Assembly: GCA_046546235.1 (NCBI GenBank) | Contig: JBKGYG010000022.1 | Span: 1-24,899 of the forward strand | Length of the DNA: 24,899 nt | Origin: JBKGYG01 sp046546235 | Lineage (GTDB): Bacteria; Bacillota; Clostridia; Lachnospirales; DSM-24629 | Reading direction: 5' to 3' | Shown: positions 17,101 to 24,629 of the stretch, piece by piece | How the letters are laid out: every line of letters begins with the position of its first letter | How positions within the stretch are numbered: position 1 is the stretch's first letter | The notes under the pieces: generated by a model | Seen by the model: the letters and a program-made list of their open reading frames with translations, nothing else | What the model was told of the DNA's origin: nothing | The model's database searches: none | Position numbers and translations under genes: made by a program

Positions 17101-17242
17101 CATTTTGAGTATTAACTGAAAATGAAATAAAATCATTAGCAGTAATTAGTTTTTCAGGGACAGTAGAATAAACAGCCATATTTTCAAACATTATAGTTAT
17201 AAGTATAAGTGACAGTGCTAAAGAAATTACTCTTTTTATCAT
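11195..17242 (-). CDS. Giant secreted multidomain protein with three C-terminal SLH domains
   Basis: 2015 residues with an N-terminal secretion signal (about 1-26). Visible regions: an N-terminal beta-rich domain (about 35-300, Trp/Tyr-rich, including YWRSVTDIFRPDMVAYGLLS); a repeat-like stretch with an IPT/TIG-like segment (about 415-515); a 370-residue region (about 640-1015) of alternating glycine-rich amphipathic strands and a PGIPIIPPIP turn; an FN3-like domain (about 1264-1380); two Ig-like domains (about 1381-1560); a BIG2-like domain (about 1566-1655); and a pre-SLH module. Three SLH domains fill 1831-2015, each with its TRxE-type motif (ITRGEF, ITRAEA, ITREEA). SLH domains bind pyruvylated secondary wall polymer, so the protein should sit in or on the S-layer. 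No cysteine was found. AGGAGG precedes the ATG. It follows the Ig-array gene by 31 nt. Enzymatic activity is not evident. Confidence 0.9.
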   Translation of the reverse strand: MIKRVISLALSLILITIMFENMAVYSTVPEKLITANDFISFSVNTQNGRFSVKTVEGTPMKKGDERENLLFEHEKPDTSFTTFRIDGEDYIYGNSYDFMNKGGYFTQKPISKKNRVESTWKVGDIEITQKLELVEDVESPNVGNVKVTYIIANKGSKAHTIGSRILLDTMLGSSDSSYIQLSGENDYINKETHLIGEDVPDYWRSVTDIFRPDMVAYGLLSGWGNTKPSEMIIGHWASLSETKWDYQVDETLNFTKSTNRYDYSDSAVALYWEPREVKPKRSIEIETYYGLGDFTGTLDENNNYNTTMNAPDQLNINETNTGYEDFTIGVEIDNSLENSETINDMSLELILPESMETIDGDKVIQAEPIISGETYTYEWNVRSDVSNEYIAKEISVALKHGQVNQDISSYIIVPGIKSDPPDIRYQQLTPSKLYIHDEIKSIKIEGTGFEVMKDKSNWRMLLQKTGSENKVAIPKDDIFVVDDTITVNLDEAVPIETGQYTLIIDSDSELINDYTFLTKIEGTEDKKYSQKKYGLFAIVKNSEGYDDLYRIEKLNTEEELDILIDELDKEEEVVLEIRGKMMEKSNGVYEGTSTSNERISFNNLLNYDSDDPLVITEKDDEVYIEGNGKLRLPNDLTVWRWGFEIELKEGLEIGYEEDEEVEGVEVDLLGYGVAAIELFDMPIKLRNIILTTGEDRGISFGGEMELSFLKEDKYEADKKSAKEDDKPNKDDYSVGLGAEVNNVLYGFESDKDEEFKFLGADFETEFKLGTDFLPIGMDFGTEASLAVNTFDNEYKMSLDAAIKVIEFGVTIGLVENPATNNLFLDELIIYGGYEPGIPIIPPIPVVYITKLGGGFSNLSSLMLEGEHESPMEIVFIAGIDAVKLFKADPIEIRASMEGFSIKGGLDLAGTKFEILEEVLLKAQWSDPWSVKGRGKLNILDGILKGDVSIILGNPPFHLHGKVSASIPDKVRFVGGSKIASLQVGAGTENVYGMATVLGLDVGVKYIWGKDVDFKLASLEQDINGPIAMDKSFQIDEDGESNVMLYGTNIKRVGSSNNSAFASTENHKPIIIANSEKTTFDLDIYDQDAALIELEYEGEAPNITLKDPDGQEVKLVENENYLLNEYNGKNYMYISIIEPINGTWSIESDKDLPNVYLNDVKMNANIDSLSTSVVGQDKIKIDYMTSNSEDSVMDLYLTQDNIDDAGYQIATDVNLNDNSVTVNLPEGIASGDYYVRAELNTELENGEPVGYNSDYSNSFTYTSPYEPDSVEKVKLEAIGNGIIKGNWEAPGSSDITGYSIKVLDENSMPIEGLTPLYVDANKTSVNIGGIAELDGEKNGLQVDENYKIAVSSYREIEKNENTYMYHSNEVESNLEYLPEPIPAETELSLLSNDTLVSKKDEQGKPTIYTNNGTMDVEFTSDQYVTTSIYLNDEYVTTTEGKRFTYPLNNLEEGVHKIVSASVNSNGDTTKSNLQVIVDETAPNLMINSPEVSDSSNDGEIIVSGVTDSGSRVKVNGELIKVNGDGTFDASILMDDVLYKTVEIEAIDIVGNKNSYIAEVSNDLVDSIVDVRIKSELSIEEVIKSSESIDLKLVGKDEDGTEVELNNSQVEWSLLQGQEISEIDETGILKAYQGGKAIVLAQYNIADNYSFEDAISLEFEEEEIQEIIYDGKIVNDNNETQDQVELIWEDISGNKKEGVLIESSLRYNRPAKVKVDQEMILQIPEETLNYDYNLKVSRELKENIKNQANMTFISDIYDIEVGEGDYGKDVQLELRYNSMEVKDARKLAIYGYDNQLEEWDYVGSKITSDSTIIANLNHYREYALIYNEGLTIMEDIDKRWSKDVINRLITKGIINGVYNSSQKEYYFNPKNEITRGEFITLLVNALYKDEILEGKVSKFDDWDQLPNWVKPYIYTAYEEDVLEGTITSDKILVNANDPITRAEAFTIIARSLTSENVANNIEEQRYVDSHTIPSWAKSWVNYLISTEIIEGYPDGTIKGNDAITREEAAVLISNILQ

Positions 17243-17273
17243 AGTTAGTCCTCCTGAAGTTAATATTTTAAAA

Positions 17274-20200
17274 TTATTGAACCTTGTCTATAAATACTCT
17301 AATCAATTGTCCGTTTCTTTCTTGATCTTGAATAAAAAAAGTATACCACCCTGTTTCTGGCGCATTATATATATTCTCATCAAGATAATGTGTAGCCCTT
17401 TTCATATTTCCAAATGTTTTATACCCTTTTGAAGCTTTAATATCAACTACCCCTAAAGCACCTGTTATATTAAAAACTACTCTATTGTTATCTAAGATTA
17501 CTCCTTCTTCAGATGGATATTCTCCATTAACAAAAGTATTCAAGCTATCTGATGTAATCACTTTTACAAGTCTTGTTTTTGTTGCTTTATTCCCCGCTCT
17601 ATCTTCTACAGAATAAGTTACAATATAATCTCCTGCTAGATCTGTATTAATAGAATGTTCAATAGTTACTTGGTCATTTAGATTAACATCAATATTATCA
17701 GTTACAATATAATCATCTAACACTAAATCCTCTTCTTCCATTAATATAATAGTATCCCCTCGATGCAATTCTATCTTTGGAGCTTCTTTATCTATATTAT
17801 TAACTTCTGCTTTCACAATAACTCTATTACCTACAACATCTTCTACAACAAAATGATATTCTCCATTTTCTGTGAACGTATAATGTTTTTTGTTATCATT
17901 ATTGATAACATTTATCTCCTCATTAGCATCAATAGTAACTGTTACATCTTTATTAGTAATTTCTGTTTCACTATATTCAAGAGAAACCCTAGGCGGAGTT
18001 GTGTCAATATTATTAACTTCTGCAAGTAACTCTATTACATTCCCTGCTTTATCACTTACAGAAAAATTATACGTACCATTTTCGTAAAAATATTTATTTG
18101 CTTTCTGATTATTATTTAGTATCATTATTTCTTCATCAGATTCTACCGTAACTTCAACCACTTCCGTAGTCGCCTCTGTTGTGCTATAACTTAACCAAGC
18201 ATCTGGTGGAGTACTATCAATCCAGTCAACAGTTGCTGTAATAGAATTTTTATTGCCTAAAGCATCTTCTACATACCAAGTAAATGAACCATTGTCAGTA
18301 AATCTATATTCTTTAGATCCTAAATTATTCGTAATCAAATAATCATTTTTATCTTCTACTTCTAGATAAGCCATAACCGGCTTATTGACTGTTGTTTCAT
18401 AATTATATTCTACGTATAACTCTGGTGCTTCACGATCAATCCAATCTACTTCTAAAGGAACTTCATCTATGTTGCCCGCTGCATCCTCAACCAAAAAAAC
18501 TACTTCTTCATTTTCTTCAAAAATATAAGTGTCATTATCACAGATTTCCCCTTCTTGAGTTTTTAATACAACCTCATTCCCTGATTCATCATCAAACTCA
18601 AAAGTCACATTCACATTATCTCTTGTAGGTTCAGTTGTACTAAATTCATAAGTATACTTGGGAGCATCAAGGTCAATCCAAGTTACTTCTGCTACTTCAG
18701 TAGCCTTATTTCCTGCCATATCTTCAAATTCAAAAGTAAAATCTCCATTCTCTAAAAATTCTCGATCTAATGACCCTTCATTATTAGTTACTATAATAGT
18801 ATCCTTACTATTATCTTCGATTGCAATAGAAGCAATAACTGGTTGATTAGTTGGATTTTGTGTACTATATTCTATTGTAGCTGTTGGTTCTTCCCGATCA
18901 ATATTATTTACTTCAATATCTAATGTATCCCTATTACCAAGAGAATCCTCCACAATTAATTCTTGAACTCCATTCTCGGTAAATTCTAGAGTATGACTGC
19001 CTTCATTGTTAATAATTGTATAATCCGATAGTTCATCCTTAATCTCAACATTAACAGTTACATTATTTTGAGTCCATTCTTCTTCACTATAGATAATATT
19101 TGATATATAAGGTGGTTCATTATCAAGAAAATCTACATAAGCATTCGTTACAGTTGTTAAGTGTGTATCTATATCTATTAATTCTATTTCCATTATTGTT
19201 TCATTTTCATTAACAAGATACTTTATTTCTTTTATATTACCATTATCATCATAAACTATATCATCTTCTAACAAAAAATTCTCTGGATACTGATGTATAG
19301 CCACTGTATCGTAGTCCATTACAGAAATTGTGACTTCAACATCTTCTTTTGTCCATTCAGTAGTAGAGTAGGTAATATCTGCGCGAGGCAAAGTATCATC
19401 AATATTCGTTACTACAACTTCACTTGTAGCTTCATTACCTGCTTCATCCATATATTCAAATTCAAAACTGCCATTTTCAGTAAATTCCTTTTCAAAAGAT
19501 CCATTATTATTAGTTACAATTATAGGCTCATTTGCACTTAGAGTTGCAATAACTGGATCTGCAGTTCTTTTTTCTGTGCTTAAAGTTATTTCCCCAATGG
19601 GTGGTTCTCTATCTATCCAAGTAACTACAGCTTCAACTGATGATGTGTTGCCCACTGAATCCATCAACTCAAAGGTAAATTTCTCATCTGGTTTATCAAA
19701 TAAATAAGTTGGTTCACCTGAATTATTTAAAATTGTTACAGACTCTCCATTATTATCATCTACATTGATAGTCCCAAGAACATTATCCCTAGTAGGAGTG
19801 TTTATATCATATTCCATAGTTCCTGTCGGTGGCTCTTTATCAATCCAATCAACAGTTATATCTAAATACTCTTCATTTCCTGCTTTATCCTCAAACGCAA
19901 ATCTATAATCTCCATTTTCTTCAAAAGTATAACTTGTGGTATTAATATTGTTTAATTCCTCCTGAGAGGTATTATCATCAGTTAATTCAAGTGTCACTAT
20001 AACGTCCTCATTTGTGAGTTCCCCTTTTTTATGACTATAGCTTGGTGTTGCTAAAGGGGGTTCTGTGTCTAATATAATGCTATCCTCTAAAATCTCACTC
20101 ATATTATTAAGAGCATCCTTAAACTGAACTTCTACTGTATGAGTTCCATCCACATCTGGTAAGTCGATATTTGTTTGTCCTATGTAATTATTCCAATCAA

Positions 20201-22826
20201 TCCAACTACCATCATTTATTTTATATCTATAATATATATCTGAATATTCATCTGTTGCACTTAGATCCATAGCTGTAGATACTTTATTGGTAATAGTATC
20301 GATTATATCTATATCTCCTGTAGGTGGTGTATTATCTAAGATAAAATAATCACTAGAATTTACTCTTTGATTACCGAACCTATCAACTGCTTTAATATGA
20401 AGATAATATTTTCCATCCCCTGAATTTAGCTCTAATCTCTCTCCTGATGTAAAAGCTTGAGTAATATTTTCTTCGGATTCTATTTCATTTTGAGACCATA
20501 AATAATAAGATTTTACATCTGTATTATCTTCATAGTCTTCAACTTCTACAGTTGAACTTACAGAACGTGCTGGGTTATTAGATCCATTAGTACCAATGCT
20601 AATATTTGGAGCAGTATTGTCTACCATAAATTCTGAGCTTGTAGTATAACTACTATTCCCTAAGCTATCTGTCGCTCTAATATGTAAATATATTTCTCCT
20701 GTTAAAGTATTAGGCGAAGTAATGTTAGTTTCTTCTGTTACTTTATTAACATCTGATAATGCCAACTCCCAATTTGCATCTTCAGTAGGTTTAATAGGAT
20801 TATAACTCCAGATATATTCTACACTGTCAATGATTCCATTATCGGTTATTAACACGTTTGGACTATGGTTTTTTTCGCACTCCAATACTTCATTAGGCTC
20901 TATTTCAACTTGAGGTCCTGTATAGTCCAATATATATTTTTCTGATGATTTTATATTTTCATTCCCTGCATAATCTAAGGCTCTAACCTGAATATAATAG
21001 TCGCCTGAGTTATCAGAATTAAAAGTCCCATCTTGGTTGTAATTATTAACTGAAATGGTTTCGCCGTTATTTATAGACGTCCAGCTTTTTATTTCTATAT
21101 CTCCTTCAGTACCAACTTTATAAATTCTATATTCAATATCTTTAACTGAGCTATGCTCATCTGTGGCGCTTATGCTGACATCATGACTTATATCTGATGA
21201 CAAATTACCATCTGGTTCAAAATTAATTGTTGGTTCTAATTGATCAACCTTAACGCTCAACGGACTATCAAATGATATATTATTAGCTGAATCTATACTT
21301 TTAAAATGAAGGTAAAAAGTACCTGTGTTATAATTTGAAAATTTGCTGTCTGGTAATTCTATATATTTTTCAATCCCCGTAACAGCCGTTTCCCACCTAA
21401 CATCATCTTTTGATGGAATATTAGATGAATCAGACCACATATATTCTGCACTAACAACTGACGTAAAATCATCAGTTATCTTATATCTGATATTATCATC
21501 TTCTGTTATTGAATATTTATAATTTGTAGGGACACTGCCATAAATATCTACTGTGGGTTTTTTAGAATCAATAATTATATCAGAATTAGTAGGTTTTGGT
21601 AAAATAGGTTCGTCCAAAAGATTCTCATATACATCTGTACTAGTAATATATTGCCAATTATTAATCCCTGTTACTTGCAAACCTTCAATTTGTTCATCAT
21701 TTTCAGAAACCTTGTATCTATAGATAGCCGTATCGTTAGAAGGTTGATTATAATAACTTGCTGTTTGTCCATTAGATAAAGTTAGTTTTGTATTGCTTGG
21801 AACTGAAACAGGTTTATCAAAATATACTTTAATTTCACTTTCTTCATTAATCCCTATATTTTTAGATGTATCTCTGGTCGCATTTGATATTTCTATATTA
21901 GATACAACAGGTCTATCCTTGTTAACTTTTAAATCAGATTGCTGTTTTAAAGAATTGCTTTGTGAGTTATCAGGTAAAGATAAATTTGCTGGGTTTCCTG
22001 ATAAATCTGTTATTAGATTTGCTACGTTAGATGACGACCAAATTTCAGTAGATAATATTCCTACATCATTTGAATTATTATGTTCTTCTTGCATAGTATA
22101 CTCAAATGCTAATGTTTTAGATCCACTACCTGAATAATACTCTGCTATTGGCTTTGCCTCATCGCCTAAAGAGTCATCCCAATTATCCAAAGTAAATCCA
22201 ATATCAGCAGTGTTATCAACTATTACTTTTTCATCAAACTCTACATAAATTGTTCCTGAATCCCCTATCCCTAAATGTGTATCATCTGTATAAACTCTAC
22301 TAATCGCAGGTGATATCTCATCATAAATTTCAAATAAAGTTTGATCGACAATCATTTCAATTTCATGCATCATAATATCTTCAGAATCCATAACCATTCC
22401 AACCTTTATATATTTTGTTCCCTCTGGAACTTTAATATGCGCAATATGTATATCCATATAATTATTATTTGTATCTCTTTCCCACGCTGTCTCTTTGTGT
22501 CTTTTGAAGTCACTTGTTGTTGTTGTTGAATAATCTACAAAAGTATAAATAGAATCATCATCTGATTTTGCCTTTACATAAAAACGATAGTACATGTCTC
22601 CCTTATCAATAAGATCCCTAAGAGCACTTACATCATAAGTGGTGCTTATAGTATGCCTCTCCTTATCCACATCAACATATCCTATTCGTCCTTCTCCATC
22701 CCAAGTATCATCATAAAAACTATATTCACTAACTTCTTTTTCAGCTGAACTTGGTATTGCAACAATAAACATAATAGTTATAGTTCCTAAAATCATCCTA
22801 ATTATGTTCTTCATATGTCTCTTCAT
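17274..22826 (-). CDS. Giant secreted Ig-like repeat protein, no recognised anchor
   Basis: 1850 residues with a signal peptide (cleavage likely after PSSA, residue 28). Order: a unique N-terminal domain (30-165); two SwmB/Big-like domains (about 171-302 and 305-420, with VYVEFDEKV-like and KVYFDKPV strands); five Ig-like repeats of 89-108 aa (425-924) carrying a Y-x-W motif and ending in D-x-(T)-x-P; ten Ig-like repeats of 71-92 aa (925-1683) with the pattern FxENGxFxFxxxDxAGN ... IDxxxP; a DUF5011/HYR-like domain (1684-1757, IVTYSVEDRAGNKAT); and a unique 93-aa tail. No LPXTG motif, SLH domain or transmembrane anchor is seen and only two Cys were noted. GGAGGG lies 6 nt before the ATG. It is the first gene of a two-gene unit with the SLH protein, suggesting a partner or filament/adhesin role; that is inference. 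Confidence 0.88.
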   Translation of the reverse strand: MKRHMKNIIRMILGTITIMFIVAIPSSAEKEVSEYSFYDDTWDGEGRIGYVDVDKERHTISTTYDVSALRDLIDKGDMYYRFYVKAKSDDDSIYTFVDYSTTTTSDFKRHKETAWERDTNNNYMDIHIAHIKVPEGTKYIKVGMVMDSEDIMMHEIEMIVDQTLFEIYDEISPAISRVYTDDTHLGIGDSGTIYVEFDEKVIVDNTADIGFTLDNWDDSLGDEAKPIAEYYSGSGSKTLAFEYTMQEEHNNSNDVGILSTEIWSSSNVANLITDLSGNPANLSLPDNSQSNSLKQQSDLKVNKDRPVVSNIEISNATRDTSKNIGINEESEIKVYFDKPVSVPSNTKLTLSNGQTASYYNQPSNDTAIYRYKVSENDEQIEGLQVTGINNWQYITSTDVYENLLDEPILPKPTNSDIIIDSKKPTVDIYGSVPTNYKYSITEDDNIRYKITDDFTSVVSAEYMWSDSSNIPSKDDVRWETAVTGIEKYIELPDSKFSNYNTGTFYLHFKSIDSANNISFDSPLSVKVDQLEPTINFEPDGNLSSDISHDVSISATDEHSSVKDIEYRIYKVGTEGDIEIKSWTSINNGETISVNNYNQDGTFNSDNSGDYYIQVRALDYAGNENIKSSEKYILDYTGPQVEIEPNEVLECEKNHSPNVLITDNGIIDSVEYIWSYNPIKPTEDANWELALSDVNKVTEETNITSPNTLTGEIYLHIRATDSLGNSSYTTSSEFMVDNTAPNISIGTNGSNNPARSVSSTVEVEDYEDNTDVKSYYLWSQNEIESEENITQAFTSGERLELNSGDGKYYLHIKAVDRFGNQRVNSSDYFILDNTPPTGDIDIIDTITNKVSTAMDLSATDEYSDIYYRYKINDGSWIDWNNYIGQTNIDLPDVDGTHTVEVQFKDALNNMSEILEDSIILDTEPPLATPSYSHKKGELTNEDVIVTLELTDDNTSQEELNNINTTSYTFEENGDYRFAFEDKAGNEEYLDITVDWIDKEPPTGTMEYDINTPTRDNVLGTINVDDNNGESVTILNNSGEPTYLFDKPDEKFTFELMDSVGNTSSVEAVVTWIDREPPIGEITLSTEKRTADPVIATLSANEPIIVTNNNGSFEKEFTENGSFEFEYMDEAGNEATSEVVVTNIDDTLPRADITYSTTEWTKEDVEVTISVMDYDTVAIHQYPENFLLEDDIVYDDNGNIKEIKYLVNENETIMEIELIDIDTHLTTVTNAYVDFLDNEPPYISNIIYSEEEWTQNNVTVNVEIKDELSDYTIINNEGSHTLEFTENGVQELIVEDSLGNRDTLDIEVNNIDREEPTATIEYSTQNPTNQPVIASIAIEDNSKDTIIVTNNEGSLDREFLENGDFTFEFEDMAGNKATEVAEVTWIDLDAPKYTYEFSTTEPTRDNVNVTFEFDDESGNEVVLKTQEGEICDNDTYIFEENEEVVFLVEDAAGNIDEVPLEVDWIDREAPELYVEYNYETTVNKPVMAYLEVEDKNDYLITNNLGSKEYRFTDNGSFTWYVEDALGNKNSITATVDWIDSTPPDAWLSYSTTEATTEVVEVTVESDEEIMILNNNQKANKYFYENGTYNFSVSDKAGNVIELLAEVNNIDTTPPRVSLEYSETEITNKDVTVTIDANEEINVINNDNKKHYTFTENGEYHFVVEDVVGNRVIVKAEVNNIDKEAPKIELHRGDTIILMEEEDLVLDDYIVTDNIDVNLNDQVTIEHSINTDLAGDYIVTYSVEDRAGNKATKTRLVKVITSDSLNTFVNGEYPSEEGVILDNNRVVFNITGALGVVDIKASKGYKTFGNMKRATHYLDENIYNAPETGWYTFFIQDQERNGQLIRVFIDKVQ
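17778..20054 (-). repeat. Ten tandem Ig-like protein repeats (71-92 aa each)
   Basis: Residues 925-1683 of the 1850-aa protein. Unit starts: 925, 1001, 1077, 1148, 1240, 1315, 1390, 1469, 1542 and 1613. Shared features are an opening YS-T-x-x-T-x-x-x-V strand, a central I-x-NN-x-G turn, FxENGxFxF, DxAGN, and a closing IDxxxP that joins the next unit. The fourth unit is longest (92 aa) and lacks AGN. The units are well diverged in protein and DNA. Confidence 0.85.
20055..21554 (-). repeat. Five tandem Ig-like protein repeats of a second type (89-108 aa each)
   Basis: Residues about 425-924 of the 1850-aa protein. Units begin near 425, 533, 639, 741 and 836, each ending in VDxxxP or LDxTxP. 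Four share a strand with YMW, YIW, YLW or YRI followed by acidic residues, and a YLHI-K/R-A-x-D strand (FYLHFKSID, YYIQVRALD, IYLHIRATD, YYLHIKAVD). This is a different Ig subfamily from the C-terminal ten. Confidence 0.75.
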
Positions 22827-22876
22827 GTCATTCCCTCCGTTTTCGTGTAGAGTTTTATTAATTAGTTTCTTTTCTA

Positions 22877-22905
22877 AATATATGGTTTTTTGATTGTTGT
22901 TACAA
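22877..22905 (-). promoter_or_regulatory. Predicted promoter of the surface-protein operon
   Basis: On the minus strand TTGTAA (22905-22900) and TATATT (22882-22877) are spaced by exactly 17 bp, about 50 nt upstream of the 1850-aa start. The AT-rich surroundings make chance matches likely. Confidence 0.45.
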
Positions 22906-23245
22906 TTAGTCGAATTTTATCATTTAATATTATTTTACCATGAATTAACTTTTTTTACACCAATTATTTATAAGCTCCTCTTAATTCGTTATATTTTTCT
23001 CTTATTAATGCTGCTTTTAATTGATATCTTTTATTTTTATAATAATATATTTACTAAATTATCAATTACAATTAAGGTTGTATAATTGGTACATGTTTTA
23101 GTTCCAATTGTCTGAAATTAGGACTTCAAATAGAAACTAACTAACTACTATCAGATATATTAAGAAGGTATTTGTTAGTATTTTAAAACAATGAATAACC
23201 AAAAGAGAGGTTTTTAACTATATTAAATCCATAACTTTAATATCC
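22906..23245. other. AT-rich intergenic region between divergent units, no gene seen
   Basis: About 340 bp between the promoter of the surface operon and that of the Crp/Fnr gene. No convincing ORF, RNA gene or long repeat was found. A short imperfect inverted repeat AATTGGTAC...GTTCCAATT spans about 23084-23109 and could be a protein-binding site. Poly-T and TTATTTTT stretches dominate 22940-23050. Confidence 0.5.
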
Positions 23246-23274
23246 TTGACTATAATAGCTACAAATGCTATCTT
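23246..23274 (+). promoter_or_regulatory. Promoter of the Crp/Fnr-family regulator gene
   Basis: TTGACT (23246-23251), a 17-bp spacer and TATCTT (23269-23274) with a TG dinucleotide forming an extended -10. It predicts a leader of about 90 nt before the ATG at 23372. Confidence 0.65.
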
Positions 23275-23371
23275 ATAAAAGAAATCTACAGAGTTGTTAA
23301 ATTATGCATCTGAATCAAAGGAAGTTATATATAATTATCAATAACCATTTTAATACTAGGGTGATTCTATT

Positions 23372-24037
23372 ATGGAAAAACTTGATGAAAATTTATATAA
23401 ATATAATTTATTCAAAAAATTGCCGAAGGAACTTTTGCAAAATTATCTAAATGAAGGTGTACTAATAAAGAAAACATATCAACAAAACGAAATATTACAC
23501 TTTGAAGGCGAAAAATGCACTCAGATTGAATTAATCTTAGAAGGTGAAATTGCTGTAGAGCGGATTGATGAATCAGGCAATCTATTAACAGTTGCTGTTT
23601 TTGGTCCAAACGATTTAATTGGTACTAACCTTGTATTCTCAAGCACTCATTTCTATCCTATGACTATAACAGCAAGAAAGGATACTTATGCTATAGTAAT
23701 AAGCAAAAATATCCTTTTACAATTATGCAATAAATACCCTGAATTCTTACTTCAGTTTGTACAAATTATCTCTGATCATACTTTAATTATAGGTACAAAA
23801 GTAAAAAATCATATTAACCGTACAATAAAAGATAAAATAATCACATACATAAGAGAACAATACCTTCTTCAAAAATCTACTAAAATAAAACTGTCAATGA
23901 CAAAAAAATCTCTAGCAGAATTAATGGGTATAAGTCGTACTTCATTATCTAGGGAATTGCAAAAAATGAAACAACAACACCTAATAGATTATGATATGAA
24001 ATCAATAACAATTATAGATATTAACCTCATTAAATAA
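23372..24037 (+). CDS. Crp/Fnr-family transcriptional regulator
   Basis: 221 residues. Residues about 10-125 form a cyclic-nucleotide-binding-type beta roll (YQQNEILHFEGEKCTQIELILEGEIAVER), 130-160 the dimerisation helix, and 173-205 a winged helix-turn-helix (TKKSLAELMGISRTSLSREL). The canonical cAMP-contacting Arg-Ser/Thr pair is not obvious, and the N-terminal Cys cluster of FNR is absent; only C49 and C119 occur. The signal is therefore unknown, redox or a small molecule being possible. AGGGTGA precedes the ATG by 7 nt. It lies tail-to-tail with the ferredoxin/cupin operon, so that operon is a plausible target, but I saw no convincing palindromic binding site. Confidence 0.88.
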   Translation: MEKLDENLYKYNLFKKLPKELLQNYLNEGVLIKKTYQQNEILHFEGEKCTQIELILEGEIAVERIDESGNLLTVAVFGPNDLIGTNLVFSSTHFYPMTITARKDTYAIVISKNILLQLCNKYPEFLLQFVQIISDHTLIIGTKVKNHINRTIKDKIITYIREQYLLQKSTKIKLSMTKKSLAELMGISRTSLSRELQKMKQQHLIDYDMKSITIIDINLIK

Positions 24038-24039
24038 TT

Positions 24040-24369
24040 CTAATTATCTTCTTCATATTTATGTGGTGCTGGAGCCTTCACAACAATTAATTCAAGAGTA
24101 TCGTCATGAAAATTATTTACATTCATTTTTGTATTATATGGGATACTTATTAAAGTTCCCTTATCATATTCATGAATCTCTTGATCATCTAAACCTATTG
24201 ATAATATCCCTCTTATAACATTCATATATACATTAGAATTTGAGTAATGTTGAGGTAAGCCTTCGTCTTTGTTAAATACCATATGAATATAATTCACATT
24301 ATCGTCCATAATTAATTTTTCAACTGCTTTTTCATTTTTTGTGCTGTACTTATAAATTTTTTCAATCAT
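24040..24369 (-). CDS. Small single-domain cupin protein
   Basis: 109 residues forming one cupin barrel. Cupin motif 1 is degenerate: LPQHYSNSNVYMNVIRGILSI holds one His (about residue 41) and the closing Gly, where metal cupins have HxH and Glu. Motif 2 is also poor (LISIPYNTKMNVNN). Metal binding and enzymatic activity are therefore doubtful; a ligand-binding or structural role is as likely. GGAGAG lies upstream of the ATG, and the gene follows the ferredoxin by 17 nt in one operon. The stop (TAG) is 2 nt from the stop of the convergent Crp/Fnr gene with no terminator between. Confidence 0.75.
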   Translation of the reverse strand: MIEKIYKYSTKNEKAVEKLIMDDNVNYIHMVFNKDEGLPQHYSNSNVYMNVIRGILSIGLDDQEIHEYDKGTLISIPYNTKMNVNNFHDDTLELIVVKAPAPHKYEEDN

Positions 24370-24386
24370 AATTAACTCTCTCCTTT

Positions 24387-24629
24387 TTATTTATTCCAAA
24401 TAATAGCATTAGTTGGACATTTACTTGCACTTCTCATAATTAATTCATTATATTTCATCCTGTTTTCTACTTCTTTTAATTTAGCTTTATCCTTTTCCAT
24501 ATAAAAAACTTCTGGAGTTATTTTAGTACATAACCCACAGCCTATGCAATATACCTCATTAATTGATAACTCTTCTGCACTTTTTTCTTCATTTGTTATT
24601 ACTGTCTTTTTATCAATTATTTTATTCAT
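24387..24629 (-). CDS. Small ferredoxin with a single Fe-S cluster
   Basis: 80 residues. C28-x-x-C31-x-x-C34 (YCIGCGLCTKITPE) plus C71-P (SKCPTNAI) are the four ligands of one [4Fe-4S] cluster in monocluster ferredoxins; the protein should be a soluble electron carrier. I start at ATG 24629 (MNKIIDKKTV) because it overlaps the stop of the upstream permease frame as ATGA, a typical coupled start. An ATG 14 codons earlier (MDFDCYID) would translate permease-coding DNA in a wrong frame. Neither has a good Shine-Dalgarno, so expression may depend on translation arriving from upstream, which now appears broken. Cupin follows. Confidence 0.85.
   Translation of the reverse strand: MNKIIDKKTVITNEEKSAEELSINEVYCIGCGLCTKITPEVFYMEKDKAKLKEVENRMKYNELIMRSASKCPTNAIIWNK

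Noticed and set aside
17778..21554. CRISPR or DNA-level tandem repeat in the repeat-rich region
   Set aside because: The repeats are at protein level, diverged in DNA, 71-108 codons long and in one continuous reading frame.
21793..22137. 114-codon plus-strand open frame inside the Ig-array gene
   Set aside because: It lies opposite a coherent protein, has no ribosome binding site and no recognisable domain; long antisense frames are expected in such long AT-rich genes.
23041..23100. Second promoter (TATAAT at 23081-23086) in the intergenic region
   Set aside because: No acceptable -35 at 16-18 bp and no gene within a reasonable distance; the AT-rich context makes such matches common.
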